A program made the translations under genes and the position numbers. Below the pieces are notes generated by a model. That model was not told the origin of the DNA. It saw nothing but the letters and a program-made list of their open reading frames with translations, and did no database searches. A stretch of DNA of 64,000 bases from Laspinema olomoucense D3b. Its GTDB lineage: Bacteria > Cyanobacteriota > Cyanobacteriia > Cyanobacteriales > Laspinemataceae. The DNA is taken from the NCBI RefSeq assembly GCF_025370785.1, contig NZ_JAMXFA010000016.1:1-64000 (forward strand), given 5' to 3'. Positions 46,257-55,643 of the stretch are shown one piece after another; the stretch's first letter is position 1, and each line of letters opens with the position of its first letter.

Positions 46257-46298
46257 ATAAGACCCCCATCTAGTAAGATGAAAGGGTCTTATTTTTTT
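46257..46298 (+). terminator. Terminator after the Ctp protease gene
   Basis: ATAAGACCC and GGGTCTTAT pair around an 18-base loop and run into seven T residues. It lies 93 bases after the stop. Confidence 0.85.
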
Positions 46299-46450
46299 CT
46301 GGGACCCCTCCAAGCAGTCTTTTCAGTTCTTGACGGGCGATCGCCTCCCCAAGACACAGGGGAGAGGGCCAAAGGTGGATTCAGCCTCGTTGAATCCTTC
46401 GCCGACAGCATCAAGAGAGGGGACCGAAACCGAGAATTATATTGCTCATT

Positions 46451-48655
46451 ATGAATAACCAGCGAACCGCACAAATTGCTCAGATTGTCGAAAAACGTCG
46501 GCCCTTAGCCGAAAAAATTAGTCGGGTTGAGGACAATTTGAGGTCCCTTGCGGCGGCACTTCGGACTTTACAGGACCACCGCGATCGCCTCGTGGATTCC
46601 GTGGAGGATCAGGCAATCGTCGGACATCTTCAGGATGTGGATTTTTGGAAAATTCAGGTGCAGATTGCCACGGAATTAGAGGCGACGGCGAAACTGAAGG
46701 CACGGTTTTCCCGGGATACCCTGAATATCGGCGTTGTCGGACGTGCCAGACAAGGGAAAAGTCGCCTATTACAAAGTTTAACCGGACTGACGGCTTCGGA
46801 AATTCCCGACGGCGATCGCCAACATTGTACCGGCGTCCTCAGTACCATCTACCACAATCCTACCCTGGAAACTCACGGGGAAGTGTTTTTTCATAGTGAG
46901 CGATCGTTTTTAGAGGAGGCGATCGCCCCGTATTACGACCAACTCCAGCTAGGCCTCGCCCCCCAGTCCCTCGATGACTTTGCCAAACAGTCTCTGCCGC
47001 CTCTACCTCGCGACCTCTACGGCGCACAAACCGGGGCGAAATACGAACATCTGCGCCGATATCACAAGCACCTAGACGAGTATCGGACTCTCCTGCAACA
47101 GCCCTCCCCACGCCGGATTACTCAAGGGGAAATTCGCGAATATGTGGCACAAGATACCGCCGATGGTCAGCGGGTCTTTTTCAACTATCTCGCCGTGCGC
47201 CAAGTTAAAATTGTCTGCACGTTTCCTAATGGGGATGTGGGAACTATTGCTTTAGTGGATATGCCGGGATTGGGGGATACAGGAATTGGGGATGAAGTGA
47301 GACTGATTGAAACCTTGGGTCAGGAGGTGGATTTTGTGTTGTTTGTCAGAATGCCTAAATCCTCGGGGGATTATTGGGCTGATGTGGATGTGAAGCTGTA
47401 CGACACTGCGGCGGCGGCGTTAACTGAACTGCCGATCGCCCTGTGGTCGATGATGATTCTTAACCAAACCCACAACGGTTCTGGGAATGGGGATAATGCC
47501 AAAAACTGCCAAGATTTAGCGGAAACAATGGCAGAAAAACATTTGGAAGTGGTCAAAACTCTAACGGTGAATTGTGCTGATTCTGTTGCGGTGAATCAGC
47601 AGATTTTAGAGGGGGTTTTGGAGTATTTAATGGCTAAAATCACTGACCTGGATCGCCAGTATGCAGCAGCCTGTCAAGACCGATTATTGCACCTGCGCGA
47701 TCGCCAAGCTGCGGAATTGGTCAAGGCAAGGCAAGCCCTGGGCCAAGCCGCCCAACGCGAGAGCGAATTTCCCCTATTTTTGCGGTTATTCGATGCCCTC
47801 TGGAATAACTTAACCAGTGGGTTAGAGGGATTTTTGCGGGGGCTGTCTCAGCAGCGAGAGGCGGAAGATTTGGAGTTTAAGAAGCAAGTCCAGATGGCGA
47901 TTGCCAATTGTCGGCAGGATCCGGGTATTCCGACCCTGGAGGAGATAGAATCCAGGCGCGATCGCGTGGGAGGATATCCTAATGCGTACTATCAATATTT
48001 AAACGAAATTCGCGCCCATTTATCCCAACATTTTTTGACTTTAGATGATGGATTGAAGCAGGCGATCGAACGAGTCAAGTCCCGAGTGGCCGATGTGCTG
48101 ATAGAACAGGGACGGTTAGGAAACCTCACCCCAGTTCGGGGCAGTGAATTTTTAGGGGTAATGGCGGAACAGTTACCGGAAGATTTACAGAAACTCAAAC
48201 TGGGGTTTAGAATTTTATCGGAATTTAATTTATCCTATCGCGGACTGATTCAACATCGCATTCGCCAGCAGTTAGATGGATTAAATCCGGATAAAACAGG
48301 CTTGAAATTATCGAGTCAAGGGATTTCGGCTTCGGAAGTTTTAAGCAATCTGAAAACCCTTCATGCCGAAGCAGTTTATAATTGTGAAACTGTCTTGGAA
48401 GATTTGTTAATTGAACCGAATCAGGCGGCATTTGCGATCGTGGAGGAATTTGTGGATCGCGTGTTGCGCGTGGAAGGGGTAAAAACCGAATGGCAAATCT
48501 TTTTAGAAGAAGTTCGGTCCGAGGTATGGCAAGATGAATTTGACCGTTTAGGCAGTCGCGATCGCCTACGTCGAGAATGGGTTGCTGCTGTGGATACGGT
48601 AGAAGCGGGCAATCAATTGGAATTGATGCAATTTTTGCCTGGAAATAGCGGTTGA
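46451..48655 (+). CDS. Large dynamin-like/TRAFAC GTPase of unknown function
   Basis: I use the ATG at 46451 (734 residues) rather than a TTG three codons earlier. A coiled-coil N-terminus (RPLAEKISRVEDNLRSLAAAL) precedes a GTPase domain: P-loop VVGRARQGKSRLLQSL at about 96-111, switch-I threonine in HCTGVLS near 127, and G3 VDMPGLGDTG near 269-278. The NKxD base motif is not standard (ILNQTHNG). Residues from about 420 to the end are long helices, as in dynamin-like or septum-related GTPases. No membrane helix is obvious. It lies upstream, on the same strand, of the P-loop kinase, small GTPase and tail-anchored protein, which suggests but does not prove a shared system. Confidence 0.8.
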   Translation: MNNQRTAQIAQIVEKRRPLAEKISRVEDNLRSLAAALRTLQDHRDRLVDSVEDQAIVGHLQDVDFWKIQVQIATELEATAKLKARFSRDTLNIGVVGRARQGKSRLLQSLTGLTASEIPDGDRQHCTGVLSTIYHNPTLETHGEVFFHSERSFLEEAIAPYYDQLQLGLAPQSLDDFAKQSLPPLPRDLYGAQTGAKYEHLRRYHKHLDEYRTLLQQPSPRRITQGEIREYVAQDTADGQRVFFNYLAVRQVKIVCTFPNGDVGTIALVDMPGLGDTGIGDEVRLIETLGQEVDFVLFVRMPKSSGDYWADVDVKLYDTAAAALTELPIALWSMMILNQTHNGSGNGDNAKNCQDLAETMAEKHLEVVKTLTVNCADSVAVNQQILEGVLEYLMAKITDLDRQYAAACQDRLLHLRDRQAAELVKARQALGQAAQRESEFPLFLRLFDALWNNLTSGLEGFLRGLSQQREAEDLEFKKQVQMAIANCRQDPGIPTLEEIESRRDRVGGYPNAYYQYLNEIRAHLSQHFLTLDDGLKQAIERVKSRVADVLIEQGRLGNLTPVRGSEFLGVMAEQLPEDLQKLKLGFRILSEFNLSYRGLIQHRIRQQLDGLNPDKTGLKLSSQGISASEVLSNLKTLHAEAVYNCETVLEDLLIEPNQAAFAIVEEFVDRVLRVEGVKTEWQIFLEEVRSEVWQDEFDRLGSRDRLRREWVAAVDTVEAGNQLELMQFLPGNSG

Positions 48656-48664
48656 AAACGCTTT

Positions 48665-48718
48665 AGCCCGCACCCTAAAGGGTGGGGCTATACGGACGAA
48701 GCCTGCCTACGCAGGCTA
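48665..48718. repeat. Inverted copy of the ndhF-ndhD intergenic repeat
   Basis: It reads AGCCCGCACCCTAAAGGGTG, GGGCTATACGGACGAAG, then CCTGCCTACGCAGGCTA, the reverse-complement style of the 29390-29517 unit with some divergence. It sits ten bases after the large GTPase gene and could form a hairpin in its 3' end. Confidence 0.8.
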
Positions 48719-48849
48719 ATCTATAAAGACCACTTTTAATACCCTGATTTGGTATCATTAACTCTTGTCAAAAATTTTGTTAAAAATTGTGGCTTAACCT
48801 CTATTTTTCTAATTTTATTCAAAAAATTTTGCCTATTAATCAAGAATTT

Positions 48850-49338
48850 ATGATAGAAATAGTGATATTTATTGGATTACCAGGGTCGGGGAAAAGCACC
48901 TTTTACCGAACCCATTTCGCCGAAACTCATGCTTTGGTGAGTAAAGATTTGATGCGAAATAATAAAAAACCCGCCCGCAGACAAGCTTTTTTAATCGCAG
49001 AACACTTAAAATCCGGAACGTCCTTAGTGGTAGATAATACCAATCCCACTCTAGGCGATCGCCACGCTATCATTGAAATTGCCCAAGACTATCAAGCAAA
49101 GATTATCGGCTATTATTTTGAATCCAAAATTGCCGATTGCCTCACCCGCAATCGACAACGAGAGGGAAAAGCCCGAGTCCCGGATTACGCCCTCTATATG
49201 ACTCGCCATAAATTAGTCCCCCCGAACTACTCCGAAGGATTTCATCAGTTATTTCAGGTCAAAATAGCCCCGAATCCAGGAACCTTTGAAGTTCATCCTT
49301 GGACCCGGGAGGAAAACCTTGGATCCGAATCAATTTGA
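48850..49338 (+). CDS. P-loop kinase, polynucleotide-kinase-like (AAA_33)
   Basis: The longer frame begins with a TTG at 48787, but the ATG at 48850 puts MIEIVIFIGLPGSGKSTFYRTHF at the N-terminus, as in the family. The 162-residue protein has Walker A GLPGSGKST at about 9-17, a lid-type region RNRQREGKARVPDYALYMTRHKLVPP, and DNTNPTLGDRHAIIEIA in the middle. It resembles the kinase domain of T4 polynucleotide kinase and RNA-repair enzymes. The next frame, overlapping its last codons, is a broken Thg1-like gene, and a kinase-Thg1 pair would fit tRNA or RNA end repair; this link is inference. Confidence 0.85.
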   Translation: MIEIVIFIGLPGSGKSTFYRTHFAETHALVSKDLMRNNKKPARRQAFLIAEHLKSGTSLVVDNTNPTLGDRHAIIEIAQDYQAKIIGYYFESKIADCLTRNRQREGKARVPDYALYMTRHKLVPPNYSEGFHQLFQVKIAPNPGTFEVHPWTREENLGSESI

Positions 49339-49612
49339 CCGTAAAATGCGGCAATTGAAATATTTCCAGAATCCATCCCAGGTGGTAGATTGCTTTCGGT
49401 GGCGACAAGCAGATGCCACTGGTTATGGGATAAACTTTAATGAATTATCCTTATAACAGCGTCACGGGACGGGGTTATATTGGGAAAATTACTCCCAAAT
49501 CGGGTATAATCCGATTAGAGGGCAAGAAGTGGTTGCCACCGGATAGCGAATTAAAATTGATGAAGCATTGCCGATGAAGGAAGCTGATAGCGAGTTTATC
49601 GCCGGACTATGA
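49319..49612 (+). pseudogene. Degraded Thg1-like tRNA(His) guanylyltransferase
   Basis: A TTG at 49319 behind a perfect GGGAGG (49307-49312) opens DPNQFDRKMRQLKYFQ, the usual Thg1-like N-terminus. The frame then jumps to VVDCFRWRQADA and to GINFNELSL, QRHGTGLYWENYSQ, GYNPIRGQEVVA and LPMKEADSEFI, which are blocks from the C-terminal half of this family. Stops lie at 49454-49456 and 49544-49546, and only 97 of roughly 240 codons remain, so two in-frame deletions removed the catalytic part. Thg1-like enzymes add nucleotides in the 3'-5' direction to tRNA ends. It overlaps the kinase gene by 20 bases. The assignment rests on my memory of the family's blocks. Confidence 0.78.
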
Positions 49613-49709
49613 GAGAGTCGGGAGAATTTAAAGGACAATAACCTTTAATTCTGCTGGAATAGAAGTAACTAAAAAAAACAAGCAAATCCACCCTAAAACC
49701 GAGAAAGTA

Positions 49710-50672
49710 ATGCAGGAATTAAAAGTCACCATGCTGGGACCCAGTGGCGTGGGTAAAACCAGCCTTTTGACTGCCATGTATGAGCAATTTGAACGCAGTA
49801 TTGGACAAACCAATTTGCAACTGACCCCCGATTTAGAAAGTGCAGCATTGCTACAAGAACGATTAGCGGAACTAAAAACCCTGCCGGACAGTTTTGAAAC
49901 GAAAGGATGGATGCAGAGTACGGAAGATCATAAATCTTTTATCTTTGATTTGGGTAGAAAAGGGGCAATTCCGTCATTAACCCTGCACTTTCAAGATTAT
50001 CCGGGAGAATATCTCGCCGCTAAAAGTTCCCGGGAAGAAAAGGAACGAGTGGAGACATTTGTGCGGGAATCGGCAGCAGTGGCGATCGCCATTGATACCC
50101 CTGCCTTAATGGAAAAAAATGGCCAATGGCATGATGCGGTAAATAAACCCCAACAAATTGCTAATTTATTTCAAAGAGTCTATCGCGAATTAGAGTCTCC
50201 TCGATTGGTGATTTTTGCCCCGGTACGCTGCGAGAAATACTTACAAGATGAGAAAAGCAGTGCGGAATTGGTGAGGCAGGTGCAAGCGGGATATGCGCGT
50301 TTATTAGATTTATTGCGATCAGAATCCTTACTTTCAAAAGTGGTGGTGATTGTGACGCCGGTTCAAACCGTAGGAACTGTGGTATTTTCCCGCATTGAAA
50401 TTCTGGAGGACAAACCGTTATTTATCTTCCGAAAAACTAGCCATGATGCCCAATATAATCCCCAGGATAGCGAACAGCCTTTACGCTATTTGTTGCGGTT
50501 TTTGCTGAGACTACATTTGGACCGCCGCAACTTAGGAGTGTTTAATTTTATCCGAGATTGGTTAGGATTGGATAATCACCTCAAAGATGCAGTCCGGGAA
50601 TTTGCCAAGGGCTGTAAAAATACGGGGGCCTTTGCGGTATTGCAGGGTCAAAACTGGTTAAATATTGGATAG
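49710..50672 (+). CDS. Small TRAFAC-like GTPase, first gene of a coupled pair
   Basis: The 320-residue protein begins MQELKVTMLGPSGVGKTSLLTAMY, with the P-loop at 10-18. G3 is DYPGEY at 96-101. A late LVIFAPVRCEKYL near 172 may be the G4-like region, as in double-GTPase or TGTP proteins of conflict systems. The rest is helical with a beta core and no membrane segment. The next gene begins nine bases after its stop behind AGGAGG, so the two form an operon. I infer a nucleotide-switched partner of the tail-anchored protein; direct function is unknown. Confidence 0.85.
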   Translation: MQELKVTMLGPSGVGKTSLLTAMYEQFERSIGQTNLQLTPDLESAALLQERLAELKTLPDSFETKGWMQSTEDHKSFIFDLGRKGAIPSLTLHFQDYPGEYLAAKSSREEKERVETFVRESAAVAIAIDTPALMEKNGQWHDAVNKPQQIANLFQRVYRELESPRLVIFAPVRCEKYLQDEKSSAELVRQVQAGYARLLDLLRSESLLSKVVVIVTPVQTVGTVVFSRIEILEDKPLFIFRKTSHDAQYNPQDSEQPLRYLLRFLLRLHLDRRNLGVFNFIRDWLGLDNHLKDAVREFAKGCKNTGAFAVLQGQNWLNIG

Positions 50673-50681
50673 GAGGATGTC

Positions 50682-51470
50682 ATGGAAATTTATGTCAAAA
50701 GTCGGGGATTTACTCAGGAGGAGGGCTACTGCTGGTTACCAGAAACTCCTTCGATTCTCACTTTAAATCGGGTTGCTGACTGCATTCAAACCGAATCCCC
50801 CTCGGTTGTCTTAGGGCGATATAGCGGACGGTTGCTATTGCTGATTACTGGGTTAGAGGCGAGGGGAAGGACCGATTTTCGCGATCGCACCATTCGCAAT
50901 TCCATCGCCTGGGTTGCGGAAGATTCTGCCGCCCATGAACAACAGTTCCGGGCCATCGCTGTCCGCGCTTTACGCACCTTTTTAGAGGAAAAACAAGACG
51001 GATTAGATGCGGAAATTGACCAAGCAATTCCCGTGGGAGGAACGGACGGATTTACCGTCAACTGGGAACTATTAAAAGGATTATCGGCGAGTGCCACCCT
51101 CAGCAGTTCCCCGGAAACATCTGACCGAGAACGAGAAGAACATTCCACGGATAAACTCGCCAAAAATTGCGATCGCACTAAACAAACCCTCGCCACCCAA
51201 CTGGAACAATATGGGTTACCCCAAAGAGAAGGTACTCTGGTTGTCGTTACCGGAATTAAAAGCAAAGATGCTTTAATTCAGGCGGGAGTTTGGCGAGGTT
51301 TATCCAAAAGTTTAGACGAGGAAGATTGGACGCCAGTTCGGGAAAGACAAGACACCCCCAGTTCTTCTAGAGAACCGTTTCAACCGGAAAAAAAGTTCAA
51401 TGAAACCGCCACTTTAGTGGCAGGGATTGTGGCGATCGGGATGTTGGTGTTAGGGTTTTTCTGGTTTTAG
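50682..51470 (+). CDS. Tail-anchored protein partnered with the small GTPase
   Basis: The ATG follows AGGAGG closely. The 262-residue protein begins MEIYVKSRGFTQEEGYCWL, has an alpha/beta segment (RLLLLITGLEARGRTDFRDRTIRNSIAWV near 48-76), a helical part with a charged loop (SPETSDREREEHSTDK), and a second strand region (EGTLVVVTGIKSKDALIQAGVWRG). It ends in one hydrophobic helix (TATLVAGIVAIGMLVLGFFWF), a C-terminal membrane anchor with the main domain in the cytoplasm. I recall similar cyanobacterial proteins beside GTPases of this type, possibly of the GTPase-associated (GAP1-like) group, but that label is not certain. Confidence 0.8.
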   Translation: MEIYVKSRGFTQEEGYCWLPETPSILTLNRVADCIQTESPSVVLGRYSGRLLLLITGLEARGRTDFRDRTIRNSIAWVAEDSAAHEQQFRAIAVRALRTFLEEKQDGLDAEIDQAIPVGGTDGFTVNWELLKGLSASATLSSSPETSDREREEHSTDKLAKNCDRTKQTLATQLEQYGLPQREGTLVVVTGIKSKDALIQAGVWRGLSKSLDEEDWTPVRERQDTPSSSREPFQPEKKFNETATLVAGIVAIGMLVLGFFWF

Positions 51471-51567
51471 ATTGCTCAAAAAATACCGGATAGTTATAAT
51501 ACAAAAATTATCGGTTTAACTTAAAAATAGACCGAATCATTTGCTTGAAGAAGAGGAACAATTGCCA

Positions 51568-52407
51568 ATGAAACCTTTAACGCGCCGACAATTCATAAAA
51601 GTGAGTGCGATCGCCGCTGGATTTGCCCTTGCTGCCCATCCAATTTTCGCCCAACAAGTCATCACCACCGACAGCGAAGGATTAGTCGCCGGTGAAGTTG
51701 TCATCCCCGTTGCCGATGGAGAAATCCCCGCCTATCGCGCCATGCCTGCCACCGGGAAAAACTTTCCCGTAATCCTAGTTATCCAGGAAATTTTCGGGGT
51801 TCATGAACATATCCAGGATGTCTGCCGGAGATTTGCCAAACAAGGTTATCTGGCGATCGCCCCAGAAATGTTTGCCAGACAGGGAGATGTATCCCAGATG
51901 GAAGACATCCAGGAAATTATCTCCGAAGTGGTATCTAAAGTACCCGATGAACAAGTGATGTCGGACCTCGATGCTACCGTTGCTTGGGCGCAAACCAGTA
52001 GTAACGGCAATACCGAAAAACTAGGCATCACGGGATTTTGCTGGGGAGGACGAATTGTGTGGTTGTATAGCGCCCATAACCCCCAAGTCACCGCAGGAGT
52101 TGCCTGGTATGGGCGATTAGTCGGTGAATCTACCCCCCTGACTCCCCAACATCCCATCGATATCGCCGAGGAATTAACCGTCCCCATCCTCGGATTATAC
52201 GGGGGCGAGGATGATTTAATCCCTAACGATACTGTGGAACAAATGCGCGATCGCCTCACCTCCGGCAACAGCAACTCTGAAATCATCCTCTATCCCGACA
52301 CTCCCCACGGATTCTATGCCGACTACCGCCCCACCTACCGCCCAGATGCCGCAGCAGATGCCTGGAATCGCCTTCTCACTTGGTTTGAAAAGTACGGCGT
52401 TGCCTAA
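51568..52407 (+). CDS. Exported dienelactone hydrolase family protein
   Basis: I start at the ATG at 51568, with GAGGA upstream. The first 30 residues carry a twin-arginine (Tat) signal: [25 protein letters not shown]. The 279-residue protein then has the alpha/beta hydrolase fold with the nucleophilic cysteine in [10 protein letters not shown] near 165, the acid in GGEDDLIP near 223, and the histidine in [14 protein letters not shown] near 258-271. Dienelactone hydrolases open lactones of aromatic breakdown, but the cyanobacterial exported members have unknown substrates. It is alone; the following methyltransferase is 118 bases away. Confidence 0.93.
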   Translation: MKPLTRRQFIKVSAIAAGFALAAHPIFAQQVITTDSEGLVAGEVVIPVADGEIPAYRAMPATGKNFPVILVIQEIFGVHEHIQDVCRRFAKQGYLAIAPEMFARQGDVSQMEDIQEIISEVVSKVPDEQVMSDLDATVAWAQTSSNGNTEKLGITGFCWGGRIVWLYSAHNPQVTAGVAWYGRLVGESTPLTPQHPIDIAEELTVPILGLYGGEDDLIPNDTVEQMRDRLTSGNSNSEIILYPDTPHGFYADYRPTYRPDAAADAWNRLLTWFEKYGVA

Positions 52408-52433
52408 AAAAAATCAGATTTAATTCTCCCAAA

Positions 52434-52455
52434 AGCCCCCCTTTTTAAGGGGGGT
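52434..52455. repeat. Short AAGGGGGG hairpin
   Basis: CCCCCCTTTTT and AAGGGGGG pair between the hydrolase and methyltransferase genes. It is followed by a second G-run (TTGGGGGGAT). The motif is a common dispersed hairpin in cyanobacterial genomes and lacks a T tract. Confidence 0.55.
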
Positions 52456-52525
52456 TGGGGGGATCTCTCCTAGAATATTTTTTGTTGATTCCCCTAAAAA
52501 CCCTAGTAATAAAACAATAAAAATC

Positions 52526-53365
52526 ATGAATAATTCTCAGATTCATAATGACTATAAACAACAAATTGCCGATTACTTTAATCGCCGCACCAATTATGAC
52601 CAAGAAGGCGATTTTCATCCCCTTGTTGCCCATCATCTCATCCAATGCGCTGACATTCAACCCGGACAGCACATCTTAGATATCGCAACGGGAACGGGTT
52701 TAGTCGCCATTGAAGCCGCCCAAATTGTGGGAAATAGCGGGTCAGTGGTGGGAGTTGATTTGTCCGAGGGAATGTTAAGGCGATCGCATTCCAAAATCGC
52801 TGCTGCTGGTTTAACTAATATCGAACTCAAGCAAGCCGATATAGAAACCATCCAGCTTCCCGACAACAGCTTTGACCGCATTTTCTGCTGTTGTGGCATT
52901 CCTTATATTTCCAATATTCCCCATAACCTGCGCCGGTGGTATGGGTTTCTAAAACCCGGTGGGATCATCGCCCTGACTGGACTCGCTGAAACCGCTTCTA
53001 TTTTTAGTAACCTCTTAATAAAAATTGCCACAAACTACGGGTTGGAATTGCCCAGTTGGTCCGAAGTCACGGGAACACAAAAAAAATGCAAAAACCTCCT
53101 GCAAACCGCCGGTTTTGAACAAATCCAAATCACCGATGAGCAATTTGGGCACTATTTGAGCTTAGAGTCGGCTCAAAACTTATGGGAGATGTTTATAAAC
53201 AATCCTCTCACTCATATAAATTTTGTCCAACATTTCAATTGTGAACAATTAAACGCAGCCCAAGCACAATATTTTTCCCACTTAGAAACCTTAGTCACGA
53301 AACAAGGCATTTGGAACGATTTAACCTTATATTATATGGTTGGCCACAAACCCATCGACCGATAA
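52526..53365 (+). CDS. Class I SAM-dependent methyltransferase
   Basis: The 279-residue protein has the UbiE-like methyltransferase motifs: PGQHILDIATGTGLVAIEAA (motif I, about 49-68), VVGVDLSEGMLRRS (motif II), ELKQADIETIQLPDNSFDRIFCCCGIPY (motifs III-IV) and the GFLKPGGIIALTG turn near 143. The C-terminal half is longer than a bare domain and probably binds the substrate, which I cannot identify. It has no strong ribosome binding site and is not linked to a pathway cluster here. Confidence 0.92.
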   Translation: MNNSQIHNDYKQQIADYFNRRTNYDQEGDFHPLVAHHLIQCADIQPGQHILDIATGTGLVAIEAAQIVGNSGSVVGVDLSEGMLRRSHSKIAAAGLTNIELKQADIETIQLPDNSFDRIFCCCGIPYISNIPHNLRRWYGFLKPGGIIALTGLAETASIFSNLLIKIATNYGLELPSWSEVTGTQKKCKNLLQTAGFEQIQITDEQFGHYLSLESAQNLWEMFINNPLTHINFVQHFNCEQLNAAQAQYFSHLETLVTKQGIWNDLTLYYMVGHKPIDR

Positions 53366-53515
53366 AAAATAGTTTCACAAACCCATCATTTTTAATTAGG
53401 TTTACCGGCGTATCCGCAGAGTGGAAATTGTTAATAATCAGAATAGCAACTCCAACCTCTATCCCGATGCCACAATTAGCAGTAAACTGTAATACGATGT
53501 TTTTAACGATTGACG

Positions 53516-54751
53516 ATGGCAACGATTAACGACAACTACCTCAAACTCAAAGCGGGTTACCTGTTTCCCGAAATTGCTCGTCGCGTGAATGCCTTTGCTG
53601 AGGCGAATCCGGACGCCCAAATCATCAAACTGGGGATCGGCGACGTGACAGAACCCCTACCCGAAGCTTGCCGCAAAGCAATGGTAAAAGCGGTGGAAGA
53701 CATGGGCGATCGCAGCAACTTCAAAGGGTACGGACCCGAACAAGGGTATGCCTGGTTGCGGGAAAAAATTGCCACCCACGACTTCCAGTCCCGAGGATGC
53801 GCGATCGATGCCTCAGAAATCTTCATTTCCGATGGTTCTAAGTGCGATAACGGCAACATTCTCGACATCTTCGGTAACAACAACAAAATCGCCGTTACCG
53901 ACCCGGTTTATCCCGTATATGTTGATACAAACGTCATGGCAGGACATACCGGACCCGCCAATGATAAAGGAGAATATGAGGGATTAGTCTATCTCCCCAT
54001 TAGTGCGGAAAATAATTTCACCGCTGAACTTCCTACGGAGAAAGTCGATTTAATTTACCTCTGTTTCCCCAATAATCCCACGGGTGCAACTGCCACTAAA
54101 GACTACCTGAAAAAGTGGGTAGACTATGCCAAAGCGAATGGTTCGATTATTTTCTTTGATGCAGCATACGAAGCCTTCATCACGGACCCGAATTTGCCTC
54201 ACTCTATCTATGAAATAGAAGGCGCCAAAGATTGTGCGATCGAGTTTCGTTCTTTCTCCAAAAATGCGGGATTTACCGGCACTCGCTGCGCCTTTACAGT
54301 GCTTCCCAAAAACTTAATGGCAAAAGCCTCCGATGGGTCTGATGTCGAAGTTTGGAAACTCTGGAATCGCCGCCAATCCACCAAATTTAATGGTGTTTCT
54401 TACATCGTCCAACGCGGTGCAGAAGCGGTGTACTCCGAAGAAGGACAAGCACAAGTCAAAGAATTGGTCAGTTTCTATTTAGAAAATGCCAAAATTATCC
54501 GCGAGAAACTAACTGCTGCCGGATTGTCGGTTTACGGTGGTGTGAATGCACCTTACGTCTGGGTGAAAACCCCCAATGGATTATCCAGTTGGGATTTCTT
54601 CGATAAATTGCTGCAAGTGGTGAATGTAGTCGGAACTCCCGGTTCAGGGTTTGGCGCTGCTGGGGAAGGATACTTCCGCATTTCTGCCTTTAATAGCCGG
54701 AAAAATGTTGAAGAAGCGATGCAACGGATTACTGAAAATTTAAAACTTTAG
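53516..54751 (+). CDS. dapL: LL-diaminopimelate aminotransferase
   Basis: I use the ATG at 53516 (411 residues) rather than a TTG six bases earlier. The enzyme makes LL-diaminopimelate directly from tetrahydrodipicolinate in the lysine and peptidoglycan pathway of plants and cyanobacteria. Typical blocks are [17 protein letters not shown] near 10, [12 protein letters not shown] near 37, [12 protein letters not shown] near 102, CFPNNPTGA near 185, and [14 protein letters not shown] near 242-255, where the lysine binds pyridoxal phosphate. The C-terminal [20 protein letters not shown] is complete. Confidence 0.96.
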   Translation: MATINDNYLKLKAGYLFPEIARRVNAFAEANPDAQIIKLGIGDVTEPLPEACRKAMVKAVEDMGDRSNFKGYGPEQGYAWLREKIATHDFQSRGCAIDASEIFISDGSKCDNGNILDIFGNNNKIAVTDPVYPVYVDTNVMAGHTGPANDKGEYEGLVYLPISAENNFTAELPTEKVDLIYLCFPNNPTGATATKDYLKKWVDYAKANGSIIFFDAAYEAFITDPNLPHSIYEIEGAKDCAIEFRSFSKNAGFTGTRCAFTVLPKNLMAKASDGSDVEVWKLWNRRQSTKFNGVSYIVQRGAEAVYSEEGQAQVKELVSFYLENAKIIREKLTAAGLSVYGGVNAPYVWVKTPNGLSSWDFFDKLLQVVNVVGTPGSGFGAAGEGYFRISAFNSRKNVEEAMQRITENLKL

Positions 54752-55045
54752 TCCGGATTTACTACAAGGGTAGAAACTGGGTTTGTTAATAAAATTTCTG
54801 CAAATTAGCTAGAAGTTTTTGCTAAAAACCCGGTTTTTTCTCCTTGGGTAATAATCTTATCCCGGCCCTCTAAACAATCTAAAACAGGGTTTCTGAATAA
54901 GGATGAGGGAGAAACCCTTAACTTGATGCAGAAACCCCGTTTTTTTATGGGAAAATGGAATGTTTTATAGGCTTGGGCGCTATAATAGGGGTAAGTTGAG
55001 AGGCGATCGCCCACCCTAACCCACTCATTTTGGAGGTCCCCTAAC

Positions 55046-55609
55046 ATGGTCCAAACCCCATCCAAATCGTTAAGCTTGGAAGAATTCCTCAAACTTCCCG
55101 AAACCAAACCTGCCAGTGAATATATTGAAGGCGAAATCATTCAAAAGCCAATGCCGAAAGGAAAACATAGTTCAATTCAAACTGAATTTGCAGCTACAGT
55201 TAATGCCACTCTCAGAGGTCCTAAAATTGCCCGAGCCTTTTCTGAACTCAGATGCAGCTTTGCTGGACAATCCATTGTTCCTGATGTATCAGTCTTTGTT
55301 TGGGAAAGAATTCCCCGGGAGGAGAACGGCGAAATTGCTAATATTTTCCCCTCAGCACCAGACTGGCTGGTAGAGATTTTATCACCTGAGCCCAGTCAAA
55401 CCAAAGTTACAAAAAAAATTCTGCACTCCCTCAAACACCGAAGTCAAATGGGTTGGCTAATTGACCCCCAAGATAAAACTATTTTTGTATATCATCCTCA
55501 GCAACAAATCGAAGCTTTTGATGAAGCTGAACAGCAAATTCCCGTTCCTCCATTTGCCAGCGAGTTACGGCTAACGGTGGCTGATATATTTGGCTGGCTG
55601 TTAGAATAG
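55046..55609 (+). CDS. Uma2 family endonuclease, first of a tandem pair
   Basis: The ATG follows GGAGG. The 187-residue protein begins SKSLSLEEFLKLPETKPASEYIEGEIIQKPMPKGKHS and has the PD-(D/E)XK core in QSIVPDVSVFVWERIP near 70 and APDWLVEILSPEPSQTKVTKKILHSLKHRSQMGWLIDP near 109-146. The C-terminal strands (KTIFVYHPQQQIEAF) close the fold. It is followed two bases later by another frame of the same family, so the two probably form an operon made by duplication. Confidence 0.93.
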   Translation: MVQTPSKSLSLEEFLKLPETKPASEYIEGEIIQKPMPKGKHSSIQTEFAATVNATLRGPKIARAFSELRCSFAGQSIVPDVSVFVWERIPREENGEIANIFPSAPDWLVEILSPEPSQTKVTKKILHSLKHRSQMGWLIDPQDKTIFVYHPQQQIEAFDEAEQQIPVPPFASELRLTVADIFGWLLE

Positions 55610-55643
55610 ATTGGAAACCGATAACAATTTAATGTTTTTTATT

